The notes under the pieces: generated by a model | Told to the model about the DNA's origin: nothing | Seen by the model: the letters and a program-made list of their open reading frames with translations, nothing else | Database searches by the model: none | From: an uncultured Clostridia bacterium | GTDB taxonomy: Bacteria; Bacillota; Clostridia; TANB77; CAG-508 | Direction of reading: 5' to 3' | Length of the DNA: 34,782 nt | Assembly (NCBI GenBank): GCA_934149165.1 | Contig: CAKPDY010000017.1 | Span: 1-34,782 of the forward strand | Part shown: positions 8,344-16,420 of the stretch, in pieces | Layout: each line of letters begins with the position of its first letter | Position numbering within the stretch: the stretch's first letter is position 1 | Made by a program: the position numbers and the translations under genes

Positions 8344-8841
8344 ATGAGATTAAATTTAGGAAATATTTATGATGACTATTTTGAATACGAGATTATGAAA
8401 AAATACTTTATTATCTGGTACATCTCTCCAGATAAGACATATGAAGAAGAAGTTTCTGTAAATAAATATGCTGAAGCTCTATTAGAAGAAGTAGAAAATA
8501 ACCAAAACCCTTTGTGTATCCCATACTCTACTTATGTTAGGTATTACTTTAGAATGAAAAATATGGACAAGTTTCAAGAGTTATGTGCTAATGCTCCAGA
8601 AATATATGAAGAATTGTATAGAATTTTGTACCCTGAAAAATTCAAATATGAGAATGAAATTGTAAGACACAGGATAAAGCATAAAAAATATCAAAAAATC
8701 TTTGTAAATTATTTTTTTAATGGATTTTCTCAAGAAAAAATTGCAAAAATGGAAGGATTAACACAACAAGCAATCTCGCATATATTAAGGGTTTCAACTA
8801 ACAAACTAAAAAATGAACTAGAAAAATTTGAAAAAATTTAA
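8344..8841 (+). CDS. sigma-70 region 4-like DNA-binding regulator
   Basis: 165 residues. The N-terminal 110 residues show no recognisable domain. The C-terminus (about 120-160) has a sigma-70 region 4/HTH: FFNGFSQEKIAKMEGLTQQA and then SHILRVSTNKLKNEL. Similar short sigma-like proteins occur in conjugative elements of Firmicutes, where they control element genes. No region 2 is seen, so it may not be a complete sigma factor. Translation start ATG 8344 is 9 nt after AAGGAGGA, which is locked in a hairpin, so expression is probably post-transcriptionally controlled. Confidence 0.75.
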   Translation: MRLNLGNIYDDYFEYEIMKKYFIIWYISPDKTYEEEVSVNKYAEALLEEVENNQNPLCIPYSTYVRYYFRMKNMDKFQELCANAPEIYEELYRILYPEKFKYENEIVRHRIKHKKYQKIFVNYFFNGFSQEKIAKMEGLTQQAISHILRVSTNKLKNELEKFEKI

Positions 8842-8857
8842 TTTTACTTTTGTAAAA

Positions 8858-8888
8858 CCCCCCTCCAAGTGACGTAATAGTGAGGGGG
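8858..8888 (+). terminator. GC-rich hairpin after the sigma-like gene
   Basis: CCCCCCTC (8858-8865) pairs with GAGGGGG (8882-8888). A U-tract is missing on the plus strand. On the minus strand the hairpin is followed by TTTTAC. Confidence 0.5.
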
Positions 8889-8960
8889 TAAATATACTTC
8901 TTCAATTAATATCTCAAATCGTACTTTGAAAATAGAATAAAAACAAATCAAACACAAACA

Positions 8961-9038
8961 ACTATATAGGATTTGGTGGGTTGGAAACCATTGAATAGAA
9001 TTTAAGATATGTAATCTTAAGGACGAAGACTATATAGA
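8961..9038 (+). ncRNA. possible structured RNA (three-way-junction-like)
   Basis: Two copies of CTATATAG (8962-8969, 9030-9037) can pair and enclose two hairpins: GGTT/AACC near 8979-8990 and TTAAGAT/ATCTTAA near 9002-9020. No known RNA family recognised. Strand is assumed from neighbouring genes. Confidence 0.3.
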
Positions 9039-9226
9039 ATAATGATACTTATACCAAGTCACAGTACGAGCGTTGCAGTTTAGAATTGCAAGTTTTAGCA
9101 ACTCAAGCTGAACAAGTAAATGGTAAAGCTAATAATATGGATAATATATCTGATTTTGGTAAATTACTACTAAAAGACACAGAAATGATAAATTTTGCTG
9201 ACGAAAAGAAATTTAAAGCTATATAA
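9038..9226 (+). pseudogene. C-terminal gene fragment
   Basis: Frame bounded by TAG 9035-9037 and TAA 9224-9226, about 62 codons, with no start codon at the expected place. It encodes LELQVLATQAEQVNGKAN, then ISDFGKLLLKDTEMINFADE and KKFKAI. It reads like the natural end of a larger helical protein, probably another casualty of the mobile element. Family not recognised. Confidence 0.45.
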
Positions 9227-10351
9227 TAAAAAATATTATTTTATTTAGCTCTAAAATCAATTTTAAGCCATTTTTACATTTTAGACATATAACTTGTTAT
9301 CTAAATAGTAGGAGATAGGGGAATAGGCTAAATTTAAAACCCTATATATTAAAATAAGAAATAAAAAATCTTTTTTTTAAAAATAATATTTAAAAATATA
9401 AATTTTAATGAAAAAAAATAGAAAAAATTTAAAATTTGCAAATTTTTATAAATTTAAAATAGGAAATAAATATAAAAAATAAAAAGCTTAATTATAAATT
9501 AGTAAAAAGTTATGGGAGAGAGTTTCATAATTAAATTAAAACTAATTTTGATAATTAAGCATAAAAGTCGTTGCTTAGGAAATTTCTTCCTAGGCAATTT
9601 TTAGTATAGGAGAGGATGGGAAATATAGACCCAGGTACTCAAAAAATGAAAAATTAAACATTGCACAAAATGAAAGTTTTGTGCAAATGAGAGTAGGAAT
9701 AATATCACAGAACCTAAATTTAGGTTCTTCCTAACAATTTCAAGGTTTTTAAAGTTATTAGTACTTATATTATTATTTCATTATATAATTTTGCTTACTT
9801 ATTATATTACTTCTTAACTTCTTAAACTCAATTTTAAGCCTCTTATATATTTTACCTAATTTTACAGACAATAACTTATATGGTTTTAAAATAAAAACGC
9901 CTTAAAATTGATTCTCATGCGTCGTTGTTTTAGATAATTTCAGTTTTTTACATAGTATTATAGATGTATAAATTTGATTATAATTTGTACACAAAAATTA
10001 CTAATATTAAGTTTAAAAGCTTCAAAATAAAATTTGTTCTACAAATTTTATTAGTTAATAATTAAAATTACTTAGAATTGATTTTCAGACTTAATCAATA
10101 TATTTATAAATCTAAAATCAATATTATAATCTACAAATATATTAATAATAATCTAATTTTGGGTTTTATAAATTTTTACGAACAAAAATTCTGAATTTAT
10201 GAATTATAAAAAATTCAATTTCAAAATTGTTTTATAAAATTTTATATTTTTGTTTTCTATTAAAAATCTATTTTAAATTTTCAATTTTATTAAAATATTA
10301 AAAATGCATACATTTTTGGTTCTTTCCCCCACCCCACCATTCTTTTATATA
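9227..10351. other. 1.1-kb gene-free AT-rich region with hairpins
   Basis: No supported coding frame. It contains a terminator-like hairpin (TTGCTTAGGAA/TTCCTAGGCAA, 9573-9600, then TTTTT), a perfect hairpin GCACAAAA/TTTTGTGC (9663-9684) and a 20-nt palindrome AGAACCTAAATTTAGGTTCT (9710-9729). A loosely conserved TTAAAATTGATTTTA motif occurs several times (8244, 9250, 9830, 9902, 10070). It may hold an untranslated RNA or be debris of the element. Confidence 0.45.
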
Positions 10352-10389
10352 GAATAAAAAAAGACTAGATAATTTAAAATCTAATCTTT
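10352..10389 (-). terminator. intrinsic terminator for the minus-strand membrane gene
   Basis: On the minus strand AAAGATTAGAT (10379-10389) pairs with ATCTAGTCTTT (10360-10370) and runs into TTTTTATTC. Confidence 0.7.
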
Positions 10390-10416
10390 CATATAAATTA
10401 CAAAATATTTTATATC

Positions 10417-10842
10417 TCAATAGTAGTATTCAAAAACCACCTCAGTAAATACTCTGTAATATAAAATACAGCATATAACAAGAACGATTATTAATACACT
10501 TATCGATAATACAATTTTTTATATTAAATAATTTATTACAATATAGTGTATAACAAAAATAATTATTAATATACTTATCGATAATACAATTTTTTTTATA
10601 TTAGATAATTTATTATTTTTAATAATAACTCCAACTACAATTGCATATATAATAAAAATATACAGATATATAATTTCAGGAAACAGAGGTGAAACACCTT
10701 CAACAAATTCATACCACCATGGAGGATCCACTATTGGAGGTACCTCTACGCCGTCAAAATCTGTCGCATATACTTTAGTTGATAAATTTATTAAAATAAT
10801 TCCAAACATAAAAAATATCTTTTTTACTTTATTAAAATTCAT
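10417..10842 (-). pseudogene. small secreted/membrane protein with duplicated C-terminal helix split by a stop
   Basis: The intact frame runs 10842-10519 (107 residues, ATG 10842 with GGGGAAGG before it; the GTG at 10851 is less likely). It has a signal-peptide-like N-terminus (KKIFFMFGIILINLSTKVYA), a Pro/Trp-rich extracellular segment (VPPIVDPPWWYEFVEG) and two membrane helices. The stop TAA (10519-10521) is followed in frame by a second copy of the last helix (KIVLSISVLIIVLVICC) and a tail ending at TGA 10417. The 75-bp duplication therefore gave the protein a new end. The 107-residue form may still be functional. Family unknown. Confidence 0.6.
10474..10621. repeat. tandem duplication, unit offset 75 nt
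   Basis: Units 10474-10548 and 10549-10621 share long stretches, for example ACTTATCGATAATACAATTT in both. They encode the last membrane helix of the minus-strand gene twice, in one frame. Confidence 0.75.
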
Positions 10843-11010
10843 ACCAATCACCTTCCCCTCTCTTCTGTTATTTAAATAACCTTATTTAGATTGTTCACTT
10901 AGTTATGCTATTTATATTATATAATTTTTTTATATTAATTACAAGTGCGAACACTTTTTTGTTTGACACACATATAAAAAATTTTAATATAAATATTCAC
11001 TTTAGTTTAA

Positions 11011-11539
11011 TTATTTTTTCAATACTATAATAGGCACTTCCATTTCATCTTTTGTTAGTCCACAATGTGTTGATTTTTTTATAGGTTTCCCTTTTTCCAA
11101 ATAATTTTCTAAAACAATTATGCTTCCTGAAATTGAAACAGCAATATAATTACCTAAGAAATCATCAATTTTATTATGCATATTTCCAAATCCTAACATA
11201 TTTTTATTCAAAAATTGTTCTTTAGACATTAATATAAATTCTTCATTAAATTCTTTTCTGAATTCTTTTTCAAATTCTTCTTTCATGTTTTCTTTAACCC
11301 AAAATGTTACACATCTTGATTCTAATATATCCATTTTCATCAATATTTTTTAGTATTATATCCCCCATTCCGTCTAATATTAATAATATTACATTCTTAT
11401 ATTTTTTTTCATTTAGTATTTTATCAATTTTGTCTAAACTTTTGTGTTTAGTATCAACATTATAATACTTTAAAATAGAACTAATTATTCCTAAAATACA
11501 ATGTTCATAATTTGGCATAACAATATCTTTTTCTTCCAT
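11011..11539 (-). pseudogene. alkaline phosphatase-superfamily protein with large internal deletion
   Basis: The N-terminal part starts at ATG 11539 (AGGAGGAAAG before it) and carries the metal-site motif of the type I phosphodiesterase/phosphoglycerate mutase fold, NVILLILDGMGD, then shifts out of frame near 11330. The second frame (to TAA 11011) gives the family's C-terminus: SRCVTFWVKENMKEEFEKEF, FGNMHNKIDDFLGNYIAVS and THCGLTKDEMEVPIIVL. About 100 residues expected between them are missing, including further metal ligands. Hence non-functional. The family placement rests on remembered clostridial relatives. Confidence 0.7.
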
Positions 11540-11703
11540 TTTTTCTTTCCTCCTCAATAAAATTATACAATAAGTATATAACATAATTATTGGAAATTCT
11601 ACCTTACTAGCTTATGTTCCGCTTCTAATTTATTATTTCTAGTTCTAATTCTAATTTTTATATTATTCTATTTTAGATAATTTTTTATAAAATTTATGTA
11701 ACA

Positions 11704-13023
11704 TTACAACTTTGTTTTTATTTCTATATCTGGATTATATTGGTTTGGGATAAGACTATAACTATTTGAAACCTTTTTTCCTATTTTTTTCATGTATTTG
11801 CAGAAAAAAATAGAATCGTACCTTGGGTAACTTACATAAATTGACATATTTGGATTTTTTATATTTACAATTTTTATATTATCATAATAACGATAATGGT
11901 GTGTTGTGTTAATAACAGAATAAACATCATCTATATTCAATATATCTGTAAATCTATTTTTACTAATAATCCATTTATCTGAACATGCAATATAGCTATC
12001 TTCATATGTAGAAGAACTTAGCACTTCTTGTCTTATTTTTTGAATTTGTTCTGGACTACCATATTTAGAAAACACCTCATTGTTTTCTAAATTCTTTGGT
12101 GATACTTTTAATTTATATTTATTAATTGTATTATAGTAAGAACAAATGTCCAAAATAATAACAATTCCGAAACAAACTAATAGCATAACAATGAAACCTA
12201 CAAGGTTATTTATATTAAACTCAGATTTTATAATCATTTCCAGTGCAACTGCCAGTATAATTATAAGTGCAGTTACCATAGATAAAATACTTATGTAAAA
12301 AATACTTTGTACCATACTATTTTTTATAGATTTAATTTCATTTTGTCTTTCTTCTTTTAAAATTTCTAATATTTTTTTATTATTATATTCTATATTTATT
12401 CCTTCCTCTTTTTTGTATAATATTTTATCTATAAATCTATAAAATTGAAAGAAGTGTGGATCACTAGGATTATAAGATAGGTGTAATGATATATTAGAGT
12501 TTTTACTATTAATGAATATTACTCTTCTTTTTTCATCTTTTGTTATAGAACTTATATCTGCTATGTTTATAATGTCTACAAATTTTGTTTTTCCAACAAT
12601 CCATTCATTAGAGCAAATTACTTCATCATCTTCATAAATAATATTATTAATTATGTCTTGTCTTATTTTCTTTATTTGCTCTGGTGTACCATATTTTGAA
12701 AATATTTCATTTTTTTCAATATTATTGTGCATAGAATTTAGGTTTTTTATTTCTTTAAGCATAGGTTTTGCAATAACTAATATACCTATAATAAGTATTA
12801 ACGCATATATCTTAATACTATCAATAATATCAATAATATCAATAATACGAAAATCCGTATGTGAAAATTTGTTAAATAAACATAAAAACATGATTAGACA
12901 AAATACTATACATATAATAACAATTGCAAATATATTTATATGCAATTGTTTTTTTTGTTTTTTCATACTTTGTTCTATTTCTCCTTTTGCTTTTTCTAAT
13001 ATTATTTTATTATTTTCCTCCAT
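11704..13023 (-). CDS. internally duplicated four-helix membrane protein
   Basis: 439 residues with ribosome binding site AGGAGG. Two homologous halves, each two membrane helices followed by a cytoplasmic-type domain. Half one: helices near 29-50 and 68-85, then NEIFSKYGTPEQIKKIRQDI and WIVGKTKFVDIINIADISSI. Half two: helices near 235-260 and 270-292, then NEVFSKYGSPEQIQKIRQEV and WIISKNRFTDILNIDDVYSV. The soluble parts resemble membrane-anchored PH-like domains only in general shape. No catalytic residues seen and function unknown. Monocistronic, no partner evident. Confidence 0.75.
   Translation of the reverse strand: MEENNKIILEKAKGEIEQSMKKQKKQLHINIFAIVIICIVFCLIMFLCLFNKFSHTDFRIIDIIDIIDSIKIYALILIIGILVIAKPMLKEIKNLNSMHNNIEKNEIFSKYGTPEQIKKIRQDIINNIIYEDDEVICSNEWIVGKTKFVDIINIADISSITKDEKRRVIFINSKNSNISLHLSYNPSDPHFFQFYRFIDKILYKKEEGINIEYNNKKILEILKEERQNEIKSIKNSMVQSIFYISILSMVTALIIILAVALEMIIKSEFNINNLVGFIVMLLVCFGIVIILDICSYYNTINKYKLKVSPKNLENNEVFSKYGSPEQIQKIRQEVLSSSTYEDSYIACSDKWIISKNRFTDILNIDDVYSVINTTHHYRYYDNIKIVNIKNPNMSIYVSYPRYDSIFFCKYMKKIGKKVSNSYSLIPNQYNPDIEIKTKL
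12820..12846. repeat. three tandem copies of a 9-bp unit
   Basis: ATCAATAAT repeated three times inside the membrane protein gene. It encodes the Ile-Ile-Asp repeats (IIDIIDIID) just before the second helix. Copy number could vary by slippage without changing frame. Confidence 0.8.
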
Positions 13024-13094
13024 ATTACTATTCCTCCTTTTATTAGTTTATATTTTTATTATAACATATATTTGTTAAAAACAAAAATTTTTGA

Positions 13095-13122
13095 TTGACT
13101 TTTGCTAAATTAATGATAAAAT
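13095..13122 (+). promoter_or_regulatory. sigma-A-type promoter of the recombinase gene
   Basis: TTGACT (13095-13100), 16-nt spacer, TAAAAT (13117-13122), 43 nt before the start codon. Confidence 0.6.
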
Positions 13123-13165
13123 TTAAACAAAATAGACTAACTTTATATGAAAGGATATAATACAT

Positions 13166-14140
13166 ATGATAAATACAGAAAGAAACCCATTTTTTTTAAA
13201 CTCTTTTTTAGATTATACTGCCACTATTTTAAATAAATCTCCTAATACTATAAAAGAATATAATTATGACTTAAATAACTTCTTAAAATTCATTCTCGTG
13301 CATTTTAAGATAACTAATAAAAAGGATTTCAAAGAAATTGATATTCATGACATGGAAATTTCTACAGTAGAAAAAATCAAATTGGAAGATATTCATGCTT
13401 ATTTATTTTATTTAAAAAATAATTTTAATAGTAAATCAGCAACTCGTGCTAGAAAAGTTGCTAGTATACGTGTATTTTTTAATTATTTATGTAATAAATC
13501 TGGAATGATTGATAAAAATCCTGCTCAAAATTTAGAAACACCTAAACAAGATAAACGTATTCCTAAATACTTGTCTTTAGATGATAGTAAAAAATTACTA
13601 GAAGCGGCTACAAATATTGATGATAGAAACAAAGAACGTGATTTTGCTATTATTACATTATTTCTAAATTGTGGTATGCGTTTGTCAGAATTAGTTGGAA
13701 TTAACTTTAAGGATATTAATTTTAATGATTGTAAGCTTAGTGTTATAGGTAAAGGCAATAAAGAACGAACTATTTATTTAAATAAGGCTTGTATGAATGC
13801 AATTAATAATTATATAGCTATTCGCCCTAGAGATGGTGTTAAAAGTAATTCTCGTGATGCGTTATTTTTAAGTGAACGTAAAGAAAGAATTAGTAATAGA
13901 ACTGTTCAATATATTGTAAAACAAGAATTGCAAAGAGCTGGTCTTGATACAAACAAATATTCAGTTCATAAACTTAGGCATACTGCTGCTACATTAATGT
14001 ACCAATATGGTAATGTAGATATTCGTGCTTTACAAGAATTGCTTGGACATGAAAGTATTTCTACTACTGAGATATATACTCATGTTGATAATTCACAGGT
14101 TCGTAATGCTGTAGAAAGCAATCCTTTAGCTAATTTATAA
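13166..14140 (+). CDS. tyrosine recombinase, XerC/XerD type
   Basis: 324 residues. An N-terminal SAM-like core-binding domain (about 8-125: LNKSPNTIKEYNYDLNNFLK) and a C-terminal catalytic domain with all expected residues: Arg172 (GMRLSELVGI), Lys196 (GKGNKERTIYL), His268 and Arg271 (HKLRHTAATLMY), His295 (LLGHESIS) and nucleophile Tyr304 (TEIYTHVD). Such proteins cut and rejoin DNA at specific sites. Chromosomal members resolve dimers at dif, others move elements. Size and sequence fit the stand-alone clostridial XerC-like protein. Own promoter at 13095. An 18-bp perfect inverted repeat follows the gene. Confidence 0.9.
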   Translation: MINTERNPFFLNSFLDYTATILNKSPNTIKEYNYDLNNFLKFILVHFKITNKKDFKEIDIHDMEISTVEKIKLEDIHAYLFYLKNNFNSKSATRARKVASIRVFFNYLCNKSGMIDKNPAQNLETPKQDKRIPKYLSLDDSKKLLEAATNIDDRNKERDFAIITLFLNCGMRLSELVGINFKDINFNDCKLSVIGKGNKERTIYLNKACMNAINNYIAIRPRDGVKSNSRDALFLSERKERISNRTVQYIVKQELQRAGLDTNKYSVHKLRHTAATLMYQYGNVDIRALQELLGHESISTTEIYTHVDNSQVRNAVESNPLANL

Positions 14141-14164
14141 TGTATAATTTAATTTTATTTTATA

Positions 14165-14285
14165 AATAAACATCTTAAAAATATTGATTTTATATTTATA
14201 CTAATATTATCTAATTTGGCAAATATTTTTTAATGTATTTTAAGAATAATATGTAAGTATATAAATCATTTTTAAGATGTTTATT
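14165..14285. repeat. 18-bp perfect inverted repeat with 85-bp interior after the recombinase gene
   Basis: AATAAACATCTTAAAAAT (14165-14182) and its complement ATTTTTAAGATGTTTATT (14268-14285). The interior holds TCTAATTTGGCAAATAT (14210-14226), which recurs at 16400-16416. It could be a convergent terminator or a recombination-site-like structure. Confidence 0.6.
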
Positions 14286-14382
14286 GTATATTTTTAATAT
14301 AAATTAATGTAAATTTTATTTAAAAACGTTTGTTTGTAATTACTACAATTATATTATATTGTATTAAATTTACTTTTTAAAT

Positions 14383-14961
14383 TCACAAAATAATAGGTTG
14401 AATTTGTTCTAATTCTAATGCTTTTTCTAGTGTTTCTGTAATATATTTACTATCAAATACTAATGAATTCGGCTTAGTAATTGGATTATCTTGTCTGAAT
14501 GGAACAAAATAATAATGTTTCCTGTTTAATAATTTTCCTATATTTTCAGCACTTCCTGATAATGCATCATTTGTAGAAATGGCAATAACCAATGGTTTTT
14601 GATTTCGTAAATGTGATTTTACAGCCATTACTACAGGGGTATCTGTAATACCATTTGCAAGTTTAGCAATTGTGTTTCCTGAACATGGTGCTATTATCAT
14701 TATATCTGTTAGTTTTTTAGGTCCTATTGGTTCCGCTTCTTGTATGGTATGAATTATGTGCTTTTTAGTAATTTCTTCTATTTGTTTTATATGTTCTGAA
14801 GCTTCTCCAAACTTTGTGTCTAAAGCATAACTATTATATGACATTATTGGAATTACTTCTGCACCTAAATTTACAAGATTTTTTATTTGTTCTATTGTTT
14901 TAGAAAATGTACAAAATGACCCTGTAAGAGCAAATCCTATTTTAACATTTTTTAAACTCAA
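14383..14961 (-). CDS. spoVFB: dipicolinate synthase subunit B
   Basis: 192 residues of the flavoprotein (HFCD) fold. GFALTGSFCTFSKTIEQI near the N-terminus, IIAPCSGNTIAKLANGITDT near 90-109 and VIAISTNDALSGSAENIGKL near 125-145 are hallmarks of SpoVFB/DpaB. With SpoVFA it oxidises dihydrodipicolinate to dipicolinic acid in the mother cell during sporulation. The start is TTG 14961, supported by AAGGAGGG about 8 nt upstream. No spoVFA lies next to it here, unlike the Bacillus arrangement. It therefore acts with an A subunit encoded elsewhere or is orphaned. Confidence 0.88.
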   Translation of the reverse strand: MSLKNVKIGFALTGSFCTFSKTIEQIKNLVNLGAEVIPIMSYNSYALDTKFGEASEHIKQIEEITKKHIIHTIQEAEPIGPKKLTDIMIIAPCSGNTIAKLANGITDTPVVMAVKSHLRNQKPLVIAISTNDALSGSAENIGKLLNRKHYYFVPFRQDNPITKPNSLVFDSKYITETLEKALELEQIQPIIL

Positions 14962-15030
14962 ATGTATTCCCTCCTTTATAATTTTAATTATTATTATATT
15001 ATGTAATTATGTAAATAAAGGTGTGGAAAT

Positions 15031-15069
15031 TTAAAAGAGTTCTAGTCTTTTTATACATAACTAGAACTC
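15031..15069 (-). terminator. terminator of the acetate kinase gene
   Basis: GAGTTCTAGT and ACTAGAACTC (15037-15046, 15060-15069) form a perfect 10-bp stem. On the minus strand it is followed by TTTTAAATTT. Confidence 0.75.
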
Positions 15070-15151
15070 AAATATATTATTTTTTATTAATTTATTGTGT
15101 AAATATTTCAAATTGATGTGTAAGAAACTTAAATAAATATTATTTAAAAAT

Positions 15152-16348
15152 CTATTTAGCATTTGCTAATTTCATAGTTTCTCTTGCAATAACTAATTCT
15201 TCATTAGTAGGAATAACCCATACTCTAATTTTAGAATCTGGTGTAGATATTTCAACTTCTTCACCTTTTATTTGATTTTTTGTTTCATCTAATTTTACAC
15301 CTAAGAACTCTAAATTATTACAAATTCCAGCTCTTCTGTTTATTTGGTTTTCACCAACACCTGCTGTAAATACTATATTATCAACTCCGCCCATAGATAT
15401 CATGTATTTAGCTATATATTGAGCTATATTTAAATCATATGCTTTTAAGGCTAATTCTGCTTTTTCATTGCCTTCAGAAGCGGCTTGTTCAATATCTCTA
15501 ACATCAGCAGATACTCCTGAAATACCATAAATTCCAGATTCTTTATTTAGTATTTTATCCATTTCCTCTGGAGTAATATTTTCTTTTTTCATTAAAAATG
15601 TAACTATAGAAGGGTCTAAATCTCCGCTTCTAGCACACATCATAATTCCACCTAAAGGTGTTAATCCCATACTAGTATCAACTGATTTTCCACCTTGAAC
15701 AGCACATAAACTTGCACCTTGACCTATGTGGCAAACAATAGTTTTCATATTTTCTATAGGTGTATTTTCTAGTTCAGCAACTCTTTTTGATACATATGAA
15801 TGTGATGTACCATGGAATCCATATTTACGAACTTTATATTCTCTATAATAATGATATGGAATAGGGTATAAAAATCTTTCTTCTGGAATTGTTTTGTGGA
15901 ATCCATTATCAAATACAGCAACATTTGGTTTATTAGGCATTAAACTTCTACAAGCTTCAATTCCCATTGCTGCAGCCATATTGTGTACAGGAGCTAAATC
16001 AGCAACTTCTTTTATTCCTGCAACAACACTGTCATCAATTAAAATAGGGTCTGCATATTTTTCTGCACCTTGAACTACTCTATGTCCAATGGCACTTATT
16101 TCATCTAAATTGTTAACAACAGCATAAGGTGTTTGTGTTAATTGTTTTATTATGAATTCTAATGCTTCTTTATGTGTAGGTGCACTGTTTTCTATAACAT
16201 ATTTTTCTCCATTTACTTTGTGTGTTACAAATGCTTTAGAATCACCAATTCTTTCATAATTTCCTTTTGCTATAACACTTTCATTCTCCATATTTATTAA
16301 TTGGTATTTTAATGAAGAACTACCACAATTTAATACTAATATTTTCAT
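15152..16348 (-). CDS. ackA: acetate kinase
   Basis: 398 residues, full length for the family. N-terminal phosphate-binding LNCGSSSLKYQLINM, YGFHGTSHSYVSKR near 178, CHIGQGASLCAVQGGKSVDT near 208-227, GLTPLGGIMMCARSGDLDPS, GVGENQINRR and the C-terminal VIPTNEELVIARET. Catalyses acetyl phosphate plus ADP to acetate plus ATP, the last step of acetate fermentation, in the cytoplasm. Ribosome binding site AAAGGAAG precedes ATG. Downstream of a paralogue and of pta on the same strand. This is the intact copy. Confidence 0.97.
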   Translation of the reverse strand: MKILVLNCGSSSLKYQLINMENESVIAKGNYERIGDSKAFVTHKVNGEKYVIENSAPTHKEALEFIIKQLTQTPYAVVNNLDEISAIGHRVVQGAEKYADPILIDDSVVAGIKEVADLAPVHNMAAAMGIEACRSLMPNKPNVAVFDNGFHKTIPEERFLYPIPYHYYREYKVRKYGFHGTSHSYVSKRVAELENTPIENMKTIVCHIGQGASLCAVQGGKSVDTSMGLTPLGGIMMCARSGDLDPSIVTFLMKKENITPEEMDKILNKESGIYGISGVSADVRDIEQAASEGNEKAELALKAYDLNIAQYIAKYMISMGGVDNIVFTAGVGENQINRRAGICNNLEFLGVKLDETKNQIKGEEVEISTPDSKIRVWVIPTNEELVIARETMKLANAK

Positions 16349-16399
16349 ATTTTTTAACTTCCTTTCTTTGAATAATTATTGTATTTATATCATATATTG

Positions 16400-16416
16400 T
16401 CTAATTTGGCAAATAT
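16400..16416. repeat. 17-mer shared with the recombinase 3' region
   Basis: TCTAATTTGGCAAATAT, identical at 14210-14226. The core ATTTGGCAAAT is palindromic around its centre. It lies between the two acetate kinase genes, so an operator is conceivable. Confidence 0.5.
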
Positions 16417-16420
16417 GTTT

